This document shows, in pieces, positions 9,952 through 19,560 of a stretch of 64,000 nucleotides of DNA. Position numbers and translations under genes: made by a program. This DNA comes from Anaerocolumna sp. MB42-C2 (GTDB lineage Bacteria; Bacillota; Clostridia; Lachnospirales; Lachnospiraceae). The notes under the pieces were generated by a model. It was not told where the DNA came from. It searched no databases and saw only the letters and a program-made list of their open reading frames with translations. Numbering within the stretch: the stretch's first letter is position 1; each line of letters begins with the position of its first letter. The stretch lies in contig NZ_CP133190.1 of NCBI RefSeq assembly GCF_030913705.1, forward strand, positions 1,736,001-1,800,000, in the 5' to 3' direction.

Positions 9952-10066
9952 ATTTGTTATATATTTTGTTTACTTTTGTGAAAAGTTGTGAACTATCACT
10001 CTTATTGTTCTTAATAGACATTACCATTAATATATTAAAGGCTGTTTCTTAACATCCTCTTTTAAG

Positions 10067-11545
10067 TTATGGAAATTTTACATCTTGATGATTAAAATCT
10101 ACTTCCTTTATTTCAGAACCACTTTTGACGAAAGTATTAGTATCTAACCCATATGGTGGGTTATGTGGTCCTACAAATGTCCTTAATACAACCTTTATTT
10201 TTAAGCCATCTTGAGTAGATTCTATATCTATAATACCTTCATTCATATATTGTCTAAATTCACCATAGTATTTTTGAATCGACTTTTCTATATATGGGAA
10301 AAGCATAGAAAGTATGAACTGTTGATATAGCTTATCATCAAATACATATTTCGGTAATGGATTATCAGAAAAATTGATATTCGTTAGAGCTAATGCATCC
10401 ACCAACATTAAAGGAGTAATATCACTAATTTGATTTTGAGATATATCTACAACCATTAAATTTCTCAATTTACCTAAACTTTTAACATCTCTAATTTTAT
10501 TATTATTGACTTTTAATAGTTTCAAATTATTCAATGAGCCTAATTCATCTATGTTGCTAATCTGATTATTAGATAATACTAAGGATTCCATACTTTTTAA
10601 TGAACCAAGTCCTTTTACATCATCTAATTCATTGTTCTCTATACTCAAACGCTTTAAGTTCTCCAATAACCTTAATCCACTTACATCAGTTATTTTATTA
10701 TTTGACAGGTCAAGATATTTTAAACGCTTTAATGAACCTAAAGGTTTAATATCGGTTATTTGATTTCCGTATAAATATAAATCATTTAATTTGGTAAGCT
10801 TACTTAAAGGCTCAATATCAGAAACATTATTTTCGGCTAATTCTAATGTTTTTAGATTGTTTAGGCTCTCTATAGATTCAATATTTGATATTTGGTTCAT
10901 TCCTAACGATAAACTTTCTAAGTTTACCAATCCACCTAAAGGATTTATATCCTGAATTTTATTAATATATAAATTTATATCCTTCATCTTTACCAATGTA
11001 TTCAAGGGTCGTAAATTACTCACTTTATTATTGTATAAACTTAAAAATTCCAATTGAACTAACTTACTAAGTTTATCAATATCAGATATCTTATTGCTCT
11101 CTAAATTTAGATCCGTTAGGGTAATTAAGTTCTCTAACGGGCTTATATCTGAAATATTATTATAACCTAAATGTAAAGATTGAAGGTTTTTTAAGTTACT
11201 TAACAAACTAATATCTTGAATGTCGTTGAACTTCAGATTTAACTTTTTTAGACCAGTTAAATACTGGATACCCTCCAAATCAGAAATATTTTTATTATTA
11301 GCAATTAATTCCTCAATTTCTTTTACATCACCTACATAAATATTCCCGTTAGGTTTATTTATTGCTTCCCTAACTGCTTCCTCCAAATTTTTATCAGGAA
11401 ATTTAACTTCCTTACTATCTTCAACGATACTATGGTTAGAACTAAACTTTATAATAGTATGACCTTCTGCATTTTCATTTAACTGAATGGGAAATAACAA
11501 TAAAACAAATAAACTTGAAAAAAAGATACTCCGTTTTTTTTTCAA
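10067..11545 (-). CDS. Secreted internalin-like leucine-rich-repeat protein
   Basis: 492-residue protein. I place the start at the TTG at 11545 because a GGAGGG ribosome site lies 7 bp before it; the upstream ATG at 11563 would put that site inside the gene. A signal peptide (KKKRSIFFSSLFVLLLFPIQ) opens the protein. About thirteen 22-residue repeats of the internalin type follow (NNISDISPLENL, NQITDIKPLGSL) over residues about 85-385. The last 100 residues have no repeats and no LPXTG anchor, so it may be released or loosely bound. Such repeats bind host or microbial surface ligands. It lies next to IS debris and a BspA-like gene. Confidence 0.85.
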   Translation of the reverse strand: MKKKRSIFFSSLFVLLLFPIQLNENAEGHTIIKFSSNHSIVEDSKEVKFPDKNLEEAVREAINKPNGNIYVGDVKEIEELIANNKNISDLEGIQYLTGLKKLNLKFNDIQDISLLSNLKNLQSLHLGYNNISDISPLENLITLTDLNLESNKISDIDKLSKLVQLEFLSLYNNKVSNLRPLNTLVKMKDINLYINKIQDINPLGGLVNLESLSLGMNQISNIESIESLNNLKTLELAENNVSDIEPLSKLTKLNDLYLYGNQITDIKPLGSLKRLKYLDLSNNKITDVSGLRLLENLKRLSIENNELDDVKGLGSLKSMESLVLSNNQISNIDELGSLNNLKLLKVNNNKIRDVKSLGKLRNLMVVDISQNQISDITPLMLVDALALTNINFSDNPLPKYVFDDKLYQQFILSMLFPYIEKSIQKYYGEFRQYMNEGIIDIESTQDGLKIKVVLRTFVGPHNPPYGLDTNTFVKSGSEIKEVDFNHQDVKFP

Positions 11546-11674
11546 TAATATCCCTCCAAACATGTATTATTTCTAATAATACTGTTTGCTCAAATTGATA
11601 TTTTGATACATGGTTTTTAATGAGAGACATATTACACATATATCCACATTTTAATTTTTTATTTTCAATTCTTT

Positions 11675-12526
11675 TTATTCGGCGAACTCAACCTCAATAC
11701 CTTTAGGTGCTGAGTTCTTTATTTCTACGTTCTTTTTGCTATTCTTAAATATTACTTTTCTCAAGTCGCCGTAATCTGGATTTGTAATAACCCAACAAAA
11801 ATATGTTACTGTACTTGGAAGAACCAAAGTCTCTACACCATCATAATAGGAATCGCCAGCTGACTCACCATGTGCAGTAAACCCAGTTACTGTAACACCA
11901 TTAATTTTCTCAGGAATTGTTAATGTTTTACTAGTTCCTTGATATACTAAATAATCATAACTTGAACTCGAAGTATCTTTCGTATAAGATTCTCTTATCT
12001 TTATAATATCAGCAGAATATGACCTGATTACTGCTTGGAAAGCAGTGGTTAAATCTAATTTATTTGTTGAATCATCCCAAATTGCTCCCATATACTCGAC
12101 TTCTACATAGACAGCATCCTTGCTGTTTTCTGCGGTCTCTGTTTTAGTCTCTGTCTCTGTCGGCACTGGAAATGTTTGTGCATTTTTAGTCAATTCAACC
12201 AAGCCAACTTTATTGTCTTTTAGAAGGAACCTAATTCTGTAAGTATCTGAATTTTTCTTAAAGGAGTATTCATAATAGTCTACTGAACGATTATAATAAA
12301 GTTCATATAAGCCATTTAAATCATCATTTCTCAATTTTACAAATTTCGCTGCTATATCATTTTGGGGATTAAGTTCTTTTTTCACTGCATACCCATATTT
12401 CTTTATTACTTCACTTTTTGATGAGCCTATTTTAATGCCACGGTTGGATTTAATATTATAGTCCCCATCCATATCGTCAAAATAGTAAAAACTACTTGTA
12501 TAATTATTATCGTCACAATATTCCAT
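11675..12526 (-). CDS. BspA-like protein of unknown function, probably lacking its native N-terminus
   Basis: The first ATG gives 283 residues. The N-terminal half (SNRGIKIGSSKSEVIKKYGY) resembles small beta-rich lipoprotein domains. The C-terminal part (LTIPEKINGVTVTGFTAHGE, then VETLVLPSTVTYF) is a BspA-type (LRR_5) repeat. No ribosome site precedes the ATG. The same frame stays open upstream to a TAG near 12711 and encodes protein-like sequence (NVITANDFYFTGSTTLEKGF), with no usable ATG, GTG or TTG. I infer that the original 5' end was lost, so this may be a pseudogene. There is no signal peptide. Confidence 0.5.
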   Translation of the reverse strand: MEYCDDNNYTSSFYYFDDMDGDYNIKSNRGIKIGSSKSEVIKKYGYAVKKELNPQNDIAAKFVKLRNDDLNGLYELYYNRSVDYYEYSFKKNSDTYRIRFLLKDNKVGLVELTKNAQTFPVPTETETKTETAENSKDAVYVEVEYMGAIWDDSTNKLDLTTAFQAVIRSYSADIIKIRESYTKDTSSSSYDYLVYQGTSKTLTIPEKINGVTVTGFTAHGESAGDSYYDGVETLVLPSTVTYFCWVITNPDYGDLRKVIFKNSKKNVEIKNSAPKGIEVEFAE

Positions 12527-12744
12527 GAAGCCTTTTTCTAACGTTGTACTCCCTGTAAAATAAAAATCATTTGCCGTTATTACATTTACTACTGTTATTT
12601 TACCATAATTGTCATGTGTGGCTTGTGTGGCTTGTAAGTGTCTTTTACGAGTCTTGCAGACAAAAAAAGAGGACTCCGCAAGCCATCCTACGACCCACGA
12701 AATCCCCTAAAATAAAACATTTTATTAGAATTTATAAACGTTTC

Positions 12745-13755
12745 CTAGAAACGTTTTGCGTCAGCTGCTTCTTGAATTGCAACTGCTACAGCAACGGTAG
12801 CACCGACCATAGGGTTGTTACCCATACCGATAAGACCCATCATTTCAACGTGAGCAGGAACGGAAGAAGATCCGGCGAACTGTGCGTCGGAGTGCATTCT
12901 ACCCATAGTATCTGTCATACCGTAGGAAGCAGGACCTGCTGCCATGTTATCAGGATGAAGTGTTCTTCCTGTACCACCACCGGAAGCTACGGAGAAATAC
13001 TTCTTGCCTTGTTCTACACATTCTTTTTTATAAGTTCCTGCAACCGGATGCTGGAATCTGGTAGGATTTGTTGAGTTACCGGTAATAGATACGTCAACGC
13101 CTTCTCTATGCATGATAGCAACACCTTCTGTTACATCATTAGCACCATAGCAGTTAACTTTTGCTCTGTCACCTTTGGAGTAAGATTTACGGAATACTTC
13201 CTTAACTTCTCCTGTATAATAATCCATCTGGGTCTCTACGAAAGTAAATCCATTGATTCTGGAGATGATCTGGGCAGCATCTTTACCAAGACCATTTAAG
13301 ATTACTCTTAATGGCTCTTTTCTAACTTTGTTAGCAGATAATGCGATACCGATAGCACCCTCAGCAGCTGCGAAAGATTCGTGACCTGCTAAAAATGCGA
13401 AACATTTGGTTTCTTCTTCTAATAACATCTTTCCTAAGTTACCATGTCCTAAACCAACTTTTCTTTGGTCAGCAACAGAACCTGGAATACAGAAAGCCTG
13501 AAGGCCTTCACCGATTGCGGCAGCGGCATCAGCAGCTTTTCTGCAGTCTTTTTTAATTGCGATTGCAGCTCCTACTAAATAAGCCCAACATGCATTTTCA
13601 AAACAAATATTCTGAATGCCTTTTACTTGATTATAAACATCAAGTCCGGCTGACTTTGTAATCTTTTCAGCTTCTTCAATGGAAGCAATTCCATAGCTGT
13701 TTAATACTGCGTTAATTTTGTCTATTCTTCTTTCATATGATTCAAATAAAGCCAT
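12745..13755 (-). CDS. GGGtGRT family protein
   Basis: 336-residue protein with the diagnostic motif SVASGGGTGRTLHPDNMAAG near residue 255. It also has Cys/Gly-rich segments, including FENACWAYLVGAAIAIKKDC, and an Ala-rich C-terminus. The family has no established biochemical role. It almost always sits beside a NifU/IscU-like scaffold gene, as here: the scaffold gene ends 18 bp upstream of this start, and this gene has its own AGAGGAGG site. I infer a metal or iron-sulfur related function for the pair. Family naming is confident, function is not. Confidence 0.88.
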   Translation of the reverse strand: MALFESYERRIDKINAVLNSYGIASIEEAEKITKSAGLDVYNQVKGIQNICFENACWAYLVGAAIAIKKDCRKAADAAAAIGEGLQAFCIPGSVADQRKVGLGHGNLGKMLLEEETKCFAFLAGHESFAAAEGAIGIALSANKVRKEPLRVILNGLGKDAAQIISRINGFTFVETQMDYYTGEVKEVFRKSYSKGDRAKVNCYGANDVTEGVAIMHREGVDVSITGNSTNPTRFQHPVAGTYKKECVEQGKKYFSVASGGGTGRTLHPDNMAAGPASYGMTDTMGRMHSDAQFAGSSSVPAHVEMMGLIGMGNNPMVGATVAVAVAIQEAADAKRF

Positions 13756-13773
13756 TTTATGTATCCTCCTCTA

Positions 13774-14466
13774 TTATTCTTTTCTAGGGTCAATGATCTT
13801 AACAGCATCAGCAACACGGCCGTATTGTCCCTTAGATTTCTCATAAGCAGTAGCCGGGTCATCACCCTTTTTGATAAAGTCAGTCATTTTTCCAAGGTTA
13901 ACAAACTGATAACCAATGATTAAATCTTCTTCATCAAGTGCAAGACCGGTTACATAACCTTCTGCCATTTCAAGATAACGAGGACCTTTCTTTAATGTAC
14001 CGTACATTGTACCAACCTGGCTTCTTAAACCTTTTCCTAAGTCTTCAAGACCTGCTCCGATTGGTAAGCCTTCTTCGGAGAAAGCACTTTGTGTTCTACC
14101 ATATGCGATCTGTAAGAAAAGTTCTCTCATAGCTGTATTGATAGCATCACAAACTAAGTCTGTATTTAAAGCTTCTAAAACGGTTCTTCCAGGAAGAATT
14201 TCTGCTGCCATAGCTGCAGAATGAGTCATACCTGAACATCCGATTGTTTCAACCAATGCTTCTTGGATAATACCGTCTTTTACGTTTAATGTTAATTTAC
14301 AAGCACCTTGCTGAGGTGCACACCAGCCAACACCATGTGTTAAACCGGAAATATCCTTTACTTCTTTTGCTTGTACCCATTTTGCTTCTTCCGGGATAGG
14401 TGCTGCTCCATGGTTTACGCCCTGCGCAACTGGACACATCGTTTCTACTTCATGTGAATAAATCAT
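13774..14466 (-). CDS. Iron-sulfur cluster scaffold-like protein (NifU/IscU-like partner of GGGtGRT)
   Basis: 230 residues from the ATG at 14466 (MIYSHEVETMCPVAQ), chosen because AAAGGAG lies 7 bp upstream. IscU-like features are CAPQQGACKLTLNVKDGIIQ, a conserved cysteine in ETIGCSGMTHSAAMAAEILP, and a third one in DLVCDAINTAMRE. The spacing of Cys residues resembles a cluster-binding scaffold with an extra C-terminal extension of about 90 residues. It is the first gene of a two-gene operon with the GGGtGRT protein. A plain isc or suf system is not seen nearby. Confidence 0.82.
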   Translation of the reverse strand: MIYSHEVETMCPVAQGVNHGAAPIPEEAKWVQAKEVKDISGLTHGVGWCAPQQGACKLTLNVKDGIIQEALVETIGCSGMTHSAAMAAEILPGRTVLEALNTDLVCDAINTAMRELFLQIAYGRTQSAFSEEGLPIGAGLEDLGKGLRSQVGTMYGTLKKGPRYLEMAEGYVTGLALDEEDLIIGYQFVNLGKMTDFIKKGDDPATAYEKSKGQYGRVADAVKIIDPRKE

Positions 14467-14690
14467 GTCTAGACTCCTTTCAATGTACATAAATAATTAC
14501 TTGTCAGCGGTATGTTATTATTTTAACATCGCACTCGCACTTATTTTCTCATAAAAATACAAATTAGTCTATAGTTTTTAAAAAAAATTATGAAAAATGT
14601 CATGCCAGTTTATGGGTTGAATTTTTATGAACAATCTTATATTTATCCTGTCTTGAAAGATTATTCAGCTATCTGTTCTGTCTATCCGGT

Positions 14691-15284
14691 TTAATTGACT
14701 TTAACCGATATATACTTATTATCTTTAATGGTAAACCTCCATAGGTAATCTTTCGCTTCTTTCGCATAATCAATATTAATCCTTTTCGATGCAAGAATTT
14801 CAATAGGTTTAGGATAAGTCTTATCCTCCAGATATAACTGACTGTGACATAAATCCATACCATAATTATCCGTCCTGATACCCATTGCACCGCAAAGTTT
14901 ACCCGGACCGCTGCACAGATTTTTGATTTTATCCGTCCCCCGCCTTTTTTGCATTAATTCAATCCCCTCTACAGGTTCTAAAGCCCGCAGTAATACTACT
15001 TCCGGAACATTAATCTCATTTGTTACAATGTTCATACAGTAATACATACCGTAAATCAGGTATATGTACGCATATCCGCCCTCTTTATACTGTACATTCG
15101 TTCTGCCGGAAGGCTTACTCTTATAGGAGTGGGCTGCAGCATCCTTCGTTCCCATATACGCTTCTGTCTCAACAATGATTCCTTTCGTTATTCCCTCTTC
15201 TGTTTCATGGACAAGTACTTTTCCCAAAAGGTCCCTGGCAACAGTGACTGCATCTCTTTGATAAAAATCTCTATTTAAAATCAT
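14691..15284 (-). CDS. mpg: DNA-3-methyladenine glycosylase (AAG/MPG family)
   Basis: 197-residue base-excision repair enzyme that removes alkylated purines such as 3-methyladenine and hypoxanthine. The family pattern is clear: RDFYQRDAVTVARDLLGKVL, the catalytic region GIIVETEAYMGTKDAAAHSY (the Glu activates water), GRTNVQYKEGGYAYIYLIYG with MYYCMNIVT, and LLRALEPVEG. Length fits the bacterial family. AAGGAG precedes the ATG. It is monocistronic, about 220 bp from the scaffold gene. Confidence 0.93.
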   Translation of the reverse strand: MILNRDFYQRDAVTVARDLLGKVLVHETEEGITKGIIVETEAYMGTKDAAAHSYKSKPSGRTNVQYKEGGYAYIYLIYGMYYCMNIVTNEINVPEVVLLRALEPVEGIELMQKRRGTDKIKNLCSGPGKLCGAMGIRTDNYGMDLCHSQLYLEDKTYPKPIEILASKRINIDYAKEAKDYLWRFTIKDNKYISVKVN

Positions 15285-15674
15285 TCTTTCATCTCCTTAT
15301 TATTAACTAATTATTATATCAATTATGGAACCAACAAATTATTGAATTCGGGATACAACTCGTACATGCTCTTGCACAGTGAACTCTTAGGTTTAGCATT
15401 CGAGCTATTAAACAAAGCCGTTTCTGATTTTTTATACTTATTATATAAAATTAACTTCCCGATGTCAAAATGTAACAATATGTACGTCATAAATAATGAA
15501 TCCATATAAATACGTGAATAGGTTTTACATTTAATAAAAACTTATATCTGCTGAAATTAACAAAGCCGCAGCACCAAAAGCTTCTCTCCACAACAATCAG
15601 GATGAAGGAGCTGCTTTTAGCCTACAGCTATTTATATTGTAAACCGAATATTATAATTTTATTTGCATTTATAG
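15285..15674. other. Intergenic gap without a supported gene
   Basis: Apart from a 60-codon minus-strand frame (15323-15505) with no ribosome site and no recognisable pattern, nothing is seen. A weak hairpin (AAAAGC arms, about 15577-15618) could end minus-strand transcription. Confidence 0.4.
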
Positions 15675-17582
15675 TTAATTAATCAATAAATTTACCACTT
15701 CATTACTATCCATTAAAGGTGACCTGCAGGTATGATTCTCACACAAATAGTACCAAGGTTTGTCTCTCACTTCATATTCTTTGGTATATTCTGCGAATCG
15801 GATAAGCCGGCCCTGGTTCTGCTTTGTTAACGCTATAACAGTGACGTCAGGAAGAAAATGCTTGGATAATATATCTCTTATATCCTTTAGATTATCTTCA
15901 TCCGGAATTATACAGATTAACTCCCTGGTGGGATAAACCAGTTGCATCATAGCCATTAAAGAGAAACAATAAGCACTTGGATAATCTGCAATCCCCTTTG
16001 CGATGAAATTCATCTGTTTTTCCGCCGTTTTCATAAGATCGGAATCGCCTGTATAAAATGCCAGTTTAAGTAAAACATAAGCTGCTACCGAGTTACCTGA
16101 GGGAATCGCACCGTCATACAATTCTTTCGGCCGGTGAATTAAAGTTTCTGCATCATCTGCGTACAGATAAAAGCCTCCATTAACCGCATCAAAAAATTTA
16201 TTTATTAATACATGGATATAGCGGTTTGCCTGTTCCAGATAAGTTATCTCTAAAGTAGCTTCATACAGACTGATTAATGCATAACTGTAGAAGGAATAGT
16301 CATCTATATGGCCTAACCCGCTGGCAACTCCATCGCGGTAATGAACAAATAATTTATCTTCTTTGCATAAATGATTCTGTAAGAACTTATTTGCTTTTTC
16401 TGCTGCCTGTATATACCTCTCTTCCCTTGTTATCTGATAAGCTTTTGCAAATGCAGCAATCATAATACCGTTCCAGGAGGTCAGGATTTTGTCATCTTTA
16501 TGGAGTTTCATTCTACGTAACCGATACTCATAAACAACTTTTCTAAGTCCAGAAATTCTTCCATCTTCCATGAAATCTGTTATACTATGTGATGCAAATT
16601 GATTTATTTCAGATGCTATTCCGGTTTGAATACGGTTTGGAATACTTCTGCCCTCAAAATTCCCCCTCTTTGTTATGCCAAAATATTCATTAAAATAGTT
16701 ACCCTCTTTTTCCCCCAATAATTCAATTATCTCTTCCGGTGTAAATACATAATATTTACCCTCCTCCCCTTCGCTGTCAGCATCCTGGGCGCAATAAAAA
16801 CCACCCTCTTCGCAGGTAAGTTCTCTTAACACATATTCCATGGTTTTATCGGCTATAAGTCTGTAATGTTCTTTTTTAGTGATTTGATATGCTTCCATGT
16901 AAGTAAGAGTTAGAAGTGCATTATCATACAGCATTTTTTCAAAATGAGGTACCAACCACTTGGAATCCGTCGAATATCTGGAAAATCCATATCCGATATG
17001 GTCAAAGATTCCTCCCTGATACATACTATCCAGTGTTTTTTCTACTGCATTTAGGGCTTCCTGATTTTGTTCATAGTAGAAAAACCTTAATAAAAACATT
17101 AAATTATGAGGTGTGGGAAATTTAGGAGCTCTGCCGAATCCGCCGTACGACTTATCAAAGGAACTGATTAAATGAGCAGCGGCAGCTTTTATTGATTCAT
17201 TCGATACTTTAAGATCATTAGTTTTCTTATTTAATTCCTGTTTAAGGGAATCCGTAATTTCTTCACTGGCCTTAATTAAGACCTCCTTGTTATTTTCCCA
17301 TTTTTCTTCTACTGCTTCTAGTAAATCCAGCAATCCCGGCATATGATGTTTTGCTCTTTTAGGAAAATAGGTACCGGCAAAAAAAGGTTTCTGATTGGGG
17401 AGCATAAATATACTAAGAGGCCAGCCTCCGCTGCCGGTCATATTCTGGCAGATATTCATATAAATACTGTCAATATCAGGACGTTCTTCTTTATCTACTT
17501 TAATTGATATAAAAAAACGATTTAAATAAGCTGCTACCTCTTCATCTTCGAAAGATTCATGTGCCATAACATGGCACCAATG
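15675..17582 (-). pseudogene. yyaL-type thioredoxin-domain protein (DUF255), 5' end cut off by element integration
   Basis: The body encodes about 635 residues of a DUF255/YyaL (spermatogenesis-associated protein 20-like) protein: N-terminal thioredoxin-like domain with the CHWCHV motif (codons just upstream of the ATG at 17567) and FEDEEVAAYLNRFFISIKVD, then an (alpha/alpha) barrel related to N-acylglucosamine epimerases (GGFGRAPKFPTPHNL, ADSEGEEGKYYVFTPEE). The native first 56 or so codons are separated from it. A look-alike 5' copy at 17606-17776 abuts it but ends in TGA, and the CHWCHV frame has an upstream TAA. Only internal initiation at MAHESF (17567) could yield protein, lacking the redox motif. 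Confidence 0.85.
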
Positions 17583-17603
17583 ACAAACAGTTTACTGCAC
17601 CCA
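17575..17603. other. attL of the island (core CACCAATG plus element arm)
   Basis: The core at 17575-17582 lies exactly on the yyaL codons for the CHWCHV motif. The element side (17583-17603) ends in TTACTGCACCCA, the inverted match of the right-end arm. The central dinucleotide CA is non-palindromic, as needed for directional integration. Confidence 0.78.
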
Positions 17604-17605
17604 CG

Positions 17606-17776
17606 TCAGGAGTACCCAATAGAAAGGAAAATCGGCTTATTCTCAGCCTTTGCTTTTGCAAAAGCTTCATCACACCACGGAAACCATTTAACTGGATTAT
17701 AGGCGTGTTGTAGCAGATAAGGCGACTTTTCATGTATTAATCTATTGGGTACTTTATTCTTAACAGTAGTTGTCAT
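17606..17776 (-). pseudogene. Element-borne copy of the yyaL 5' end (56 codons)
   Basis: Starting at ATG 17776 with an AAAGGAG site, the frame reads [20 protein letters not shown] and continues [20 protein letters not shown] to PIFLSIGYS, then TGA. This is the N-terminus of a YyaL protein up to the residues just before CHWCHV. It ends 2 bp before the attP arm. It lies inside the element and was evidently carried in with it. A second divergent copy is at 41759-41920. Confidence 0.8.
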
Positions 17777-17830
17777 TTAATATCAACTCCTTTCATATTT
17801 AGGATAGGTTTAGTATATCCACGAATCAAT

Positions 17831-17861
17831 AAAGGATACTGCTTGTTTTACAGTATCCTTT
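17831..17861. terminator. Hairpin between recombinase and yyaL copy
   Basis: Perfect 11-bp arms AAAGGATACTG (17831-17841) and CAGTATCCTTT (17851-17861), with a T tract following on the plus strand. It lies just beyond the recombinase stop codon. A hairpin in the same relative place is found at the right end (41972-41998). Confidence 0.6.
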
Positions 17862-17866
17862 ATTTT

Positions 17867-18772
17867 TTACTTGAACAAGATATTCAGTTCAATGCCGCCT
17901 GCTTCAGTCCTTTTATATTCAACACATTCGAGTATTGTTTTATATAACTCATTCTGCATTTCATATGTTAAATCAGGGTTGACTATTAGTCGCTTAAACT
18001 CCAATAAAACATTAAGCTTTTCAGCACTTGAAGACTCCTCTAAAAACTTTATTTCTGTTTTGGTTGCAACAATTTCATTATTCAGAGCAGTAATGGAGCC
18101 TTTTAATTTTAATACGATAGCTTTGTACTCATCAACAGTATATATATCGGCCTGAAAAGCTTTTTGTTCTTTCTCTAATGCCCGCTCCTTAGCCGTCACA
18201 CCCCTATTCAGTTCTATCAGCTTATTTTTCAAGTGTTCAATTCGGTTTGCATCCACGCTTGTAATTTTTAGTTCAACATCTCTGATTTGTTCTTCAACTG
18301 CTTGCTGTACGGCTGCATTAATCTGAACCATAGATACAGCCATATTAGGACATCTGACTCCATATGGGTCTGTATACCAACACTTACGAACTTCAACTGG
18401 TCTTTCTTGGCGTTGCTGAAAACCTAAGAAATGCCCGCATAAACCACATTTTAGTATCTTTGTGAGCGGATAAATAGTCTTTGATGTTGACCTTTTCACC
18501 ATCTTCGTTTTTCTCGCTAAATGCATTAGAATAAAATCGTGTTCCTCCTGAGTTTTAACGGCCTCATGTAAACCTTGGTATTCTTTCCAATCCTTCTGGT
18601 CTATCATAACAACACCATCAGCATCTTTCGGTCTTTTCTTATGTCCATTACCCTTTGTTTTGCCAATAACAATTTTACCAAGATGAGTCCTATCAAGCAA
18701 TGTATCACGTACAGTTTTATCGCTCCATAATCCAAGCCTCAGCATCACCTGCCGCATCCTTGAAATAGGCAC
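17867..18772 (-). pseudogene. Large serine recombinase (integrase), C-terminal part only
   Basis: The readable frame encodes the end of the recombinase domain (LWSDKTVRDTLLDRTHLGKI), the zinc ribbon with its cysteines (LKCGLCGHFLGFQQ, CWYTDPYGVRC), and a coiled-coil rich C-terminus (residues about 165-245) typical of large serine integrases. The N-terminal catalytic domain of about 140 residues with its serine nucleophile, plus part of the recombinase domain, is missing. Upstream DNA instead encodes a BspA-like secreted protein whose frame overlaps the junction near 18.73 kb. It sits at the attL end, where the integrase of such elements is expected. Inactive as it stands. Confidence 0.85.
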
Positions 18773-19283
18773 TTAATGCAGTAGCGTATGGATGTGTGCT
18801 GACAGTAGTATTTGAATTAGGCAATGTAGCAAATTTGAAACCATTTTTTATTGCATAAACTTGTGCTTGTGAACCAGCAGTACCTTTAATCACAAATTCT
18901 TTCATAGGTGAATGAAATTGTCCTTCACGCTCATAACCGAGCGCATACTTACCAATAGAAGTTACTGAACTAGGAACAACAATGCTATCTAATGAAGAAC
19001 ATCCCCAAAAAGCTTCTTCGTCTAATTTTTTTACACTGTTAGGGATGGATACCGATGTTATCTCATAGTGACTATAAAATGCGCCTTTTCCAATTTCGGT
19101 TACCCCGTTTGGTATGATGACGTTTTCTGGCCCTGGGCTTCCAAATTCGTCACCGTAATAAACTAAAACGCCATCCTGAATGTTAAAGTCACTTGTCGCT
19201 GCTTTCGCCGGCAAAGTAAACGATGGAACAATCCCCAAAACCATACATAGTGCCACTACTATTGATAAAACTTTCTTACTCAT
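18717..19283 (-). CDS. Secreted BspA-like (LRR_5) protein, 3'-truncated by fusion to the recombinase remnant
   Basis: 188 residues with a signal peptide (MSKKVLSIVVALCMVLGIVP, cleavage near PAKAA) and BspA-type repeats (VTEIGKGAFYSHYEITSVSI, SVTSIGKYALGYE). A good GGAGGAG site precedes the ATG. After ATLPNSNTTVSTHPYATALS the frame runs into the recombinase-derived DNA and ends with an out-of-frame tail (about the last 15 residues). BspA proteins normally continue with more repeats or a surface anchor. This is therefore a truncated product of the same rearrangement that beheaded the integrase. Confidence 0.65.
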   Translation of the reverse strand: MSKKVLSIVVALCMVLGIVPSFTLPAKAATSDFNIQDGVLVYYGDEFGSPGPENVIIPNGVTEIGKGAFYSHYEITSVSIPNSVKKLDEEAFWGCSSLDSIVVPSSVTSIGKYALGYEREGQFHSPMKEFVIKGTAGSQAQVYAIKNGFKFATLPNSNTTVSTHPYATALSAYFKDAAGDAEAWIMER

Positions 19284-19393
19284 AATAATTACTCCTCCAA
19301 TAAATATTTATTAAATGCCGTACAACAAAGTGAACCATCTGTCACTATGACAACTACCAACATGTGTACTTTTTTCAATTAGCCCAAATATAA

Positions 19394-19455
19394 AATAAAA
19401 CCCTATGAAGTCCTATCAAAAGAAAATAATTGATAGGACTTCATAGGGTTTTATT
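19394..19455. terminator. 26-bp perfect inverted repeat, bidirectional terminator
   Basis: Arms 19394-19419 and 19430-19455 are perfectly complementary over 26 bp with a 10-nt loop (core ACCCTATGAAGTCCTATCAA). The outer ends are A-rich on one side and T-rich on the other, as in a bidirectional terminator. It lies between the resolvase 3' end and the BspA-like gene promoter region. The rest of 19284-19560 holds nothing else. Confidence 0.7.
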
Positions 19456-19560
19456 GTCGTATACTATATATTTAAGGAAAATATTTGTATTTTCACTAAC
19501 TTTTTGGTATAATTTTAGAAACGGTTCCAACTATCAAAAAGTACACATTCTGATAGCAAA

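Noticed and set aside
15323..15505. 60-codon minus-strand frame
   Set aside because: No ribosome site, no recognisable motif, and low complexity at the N-terminus; treated as chance.
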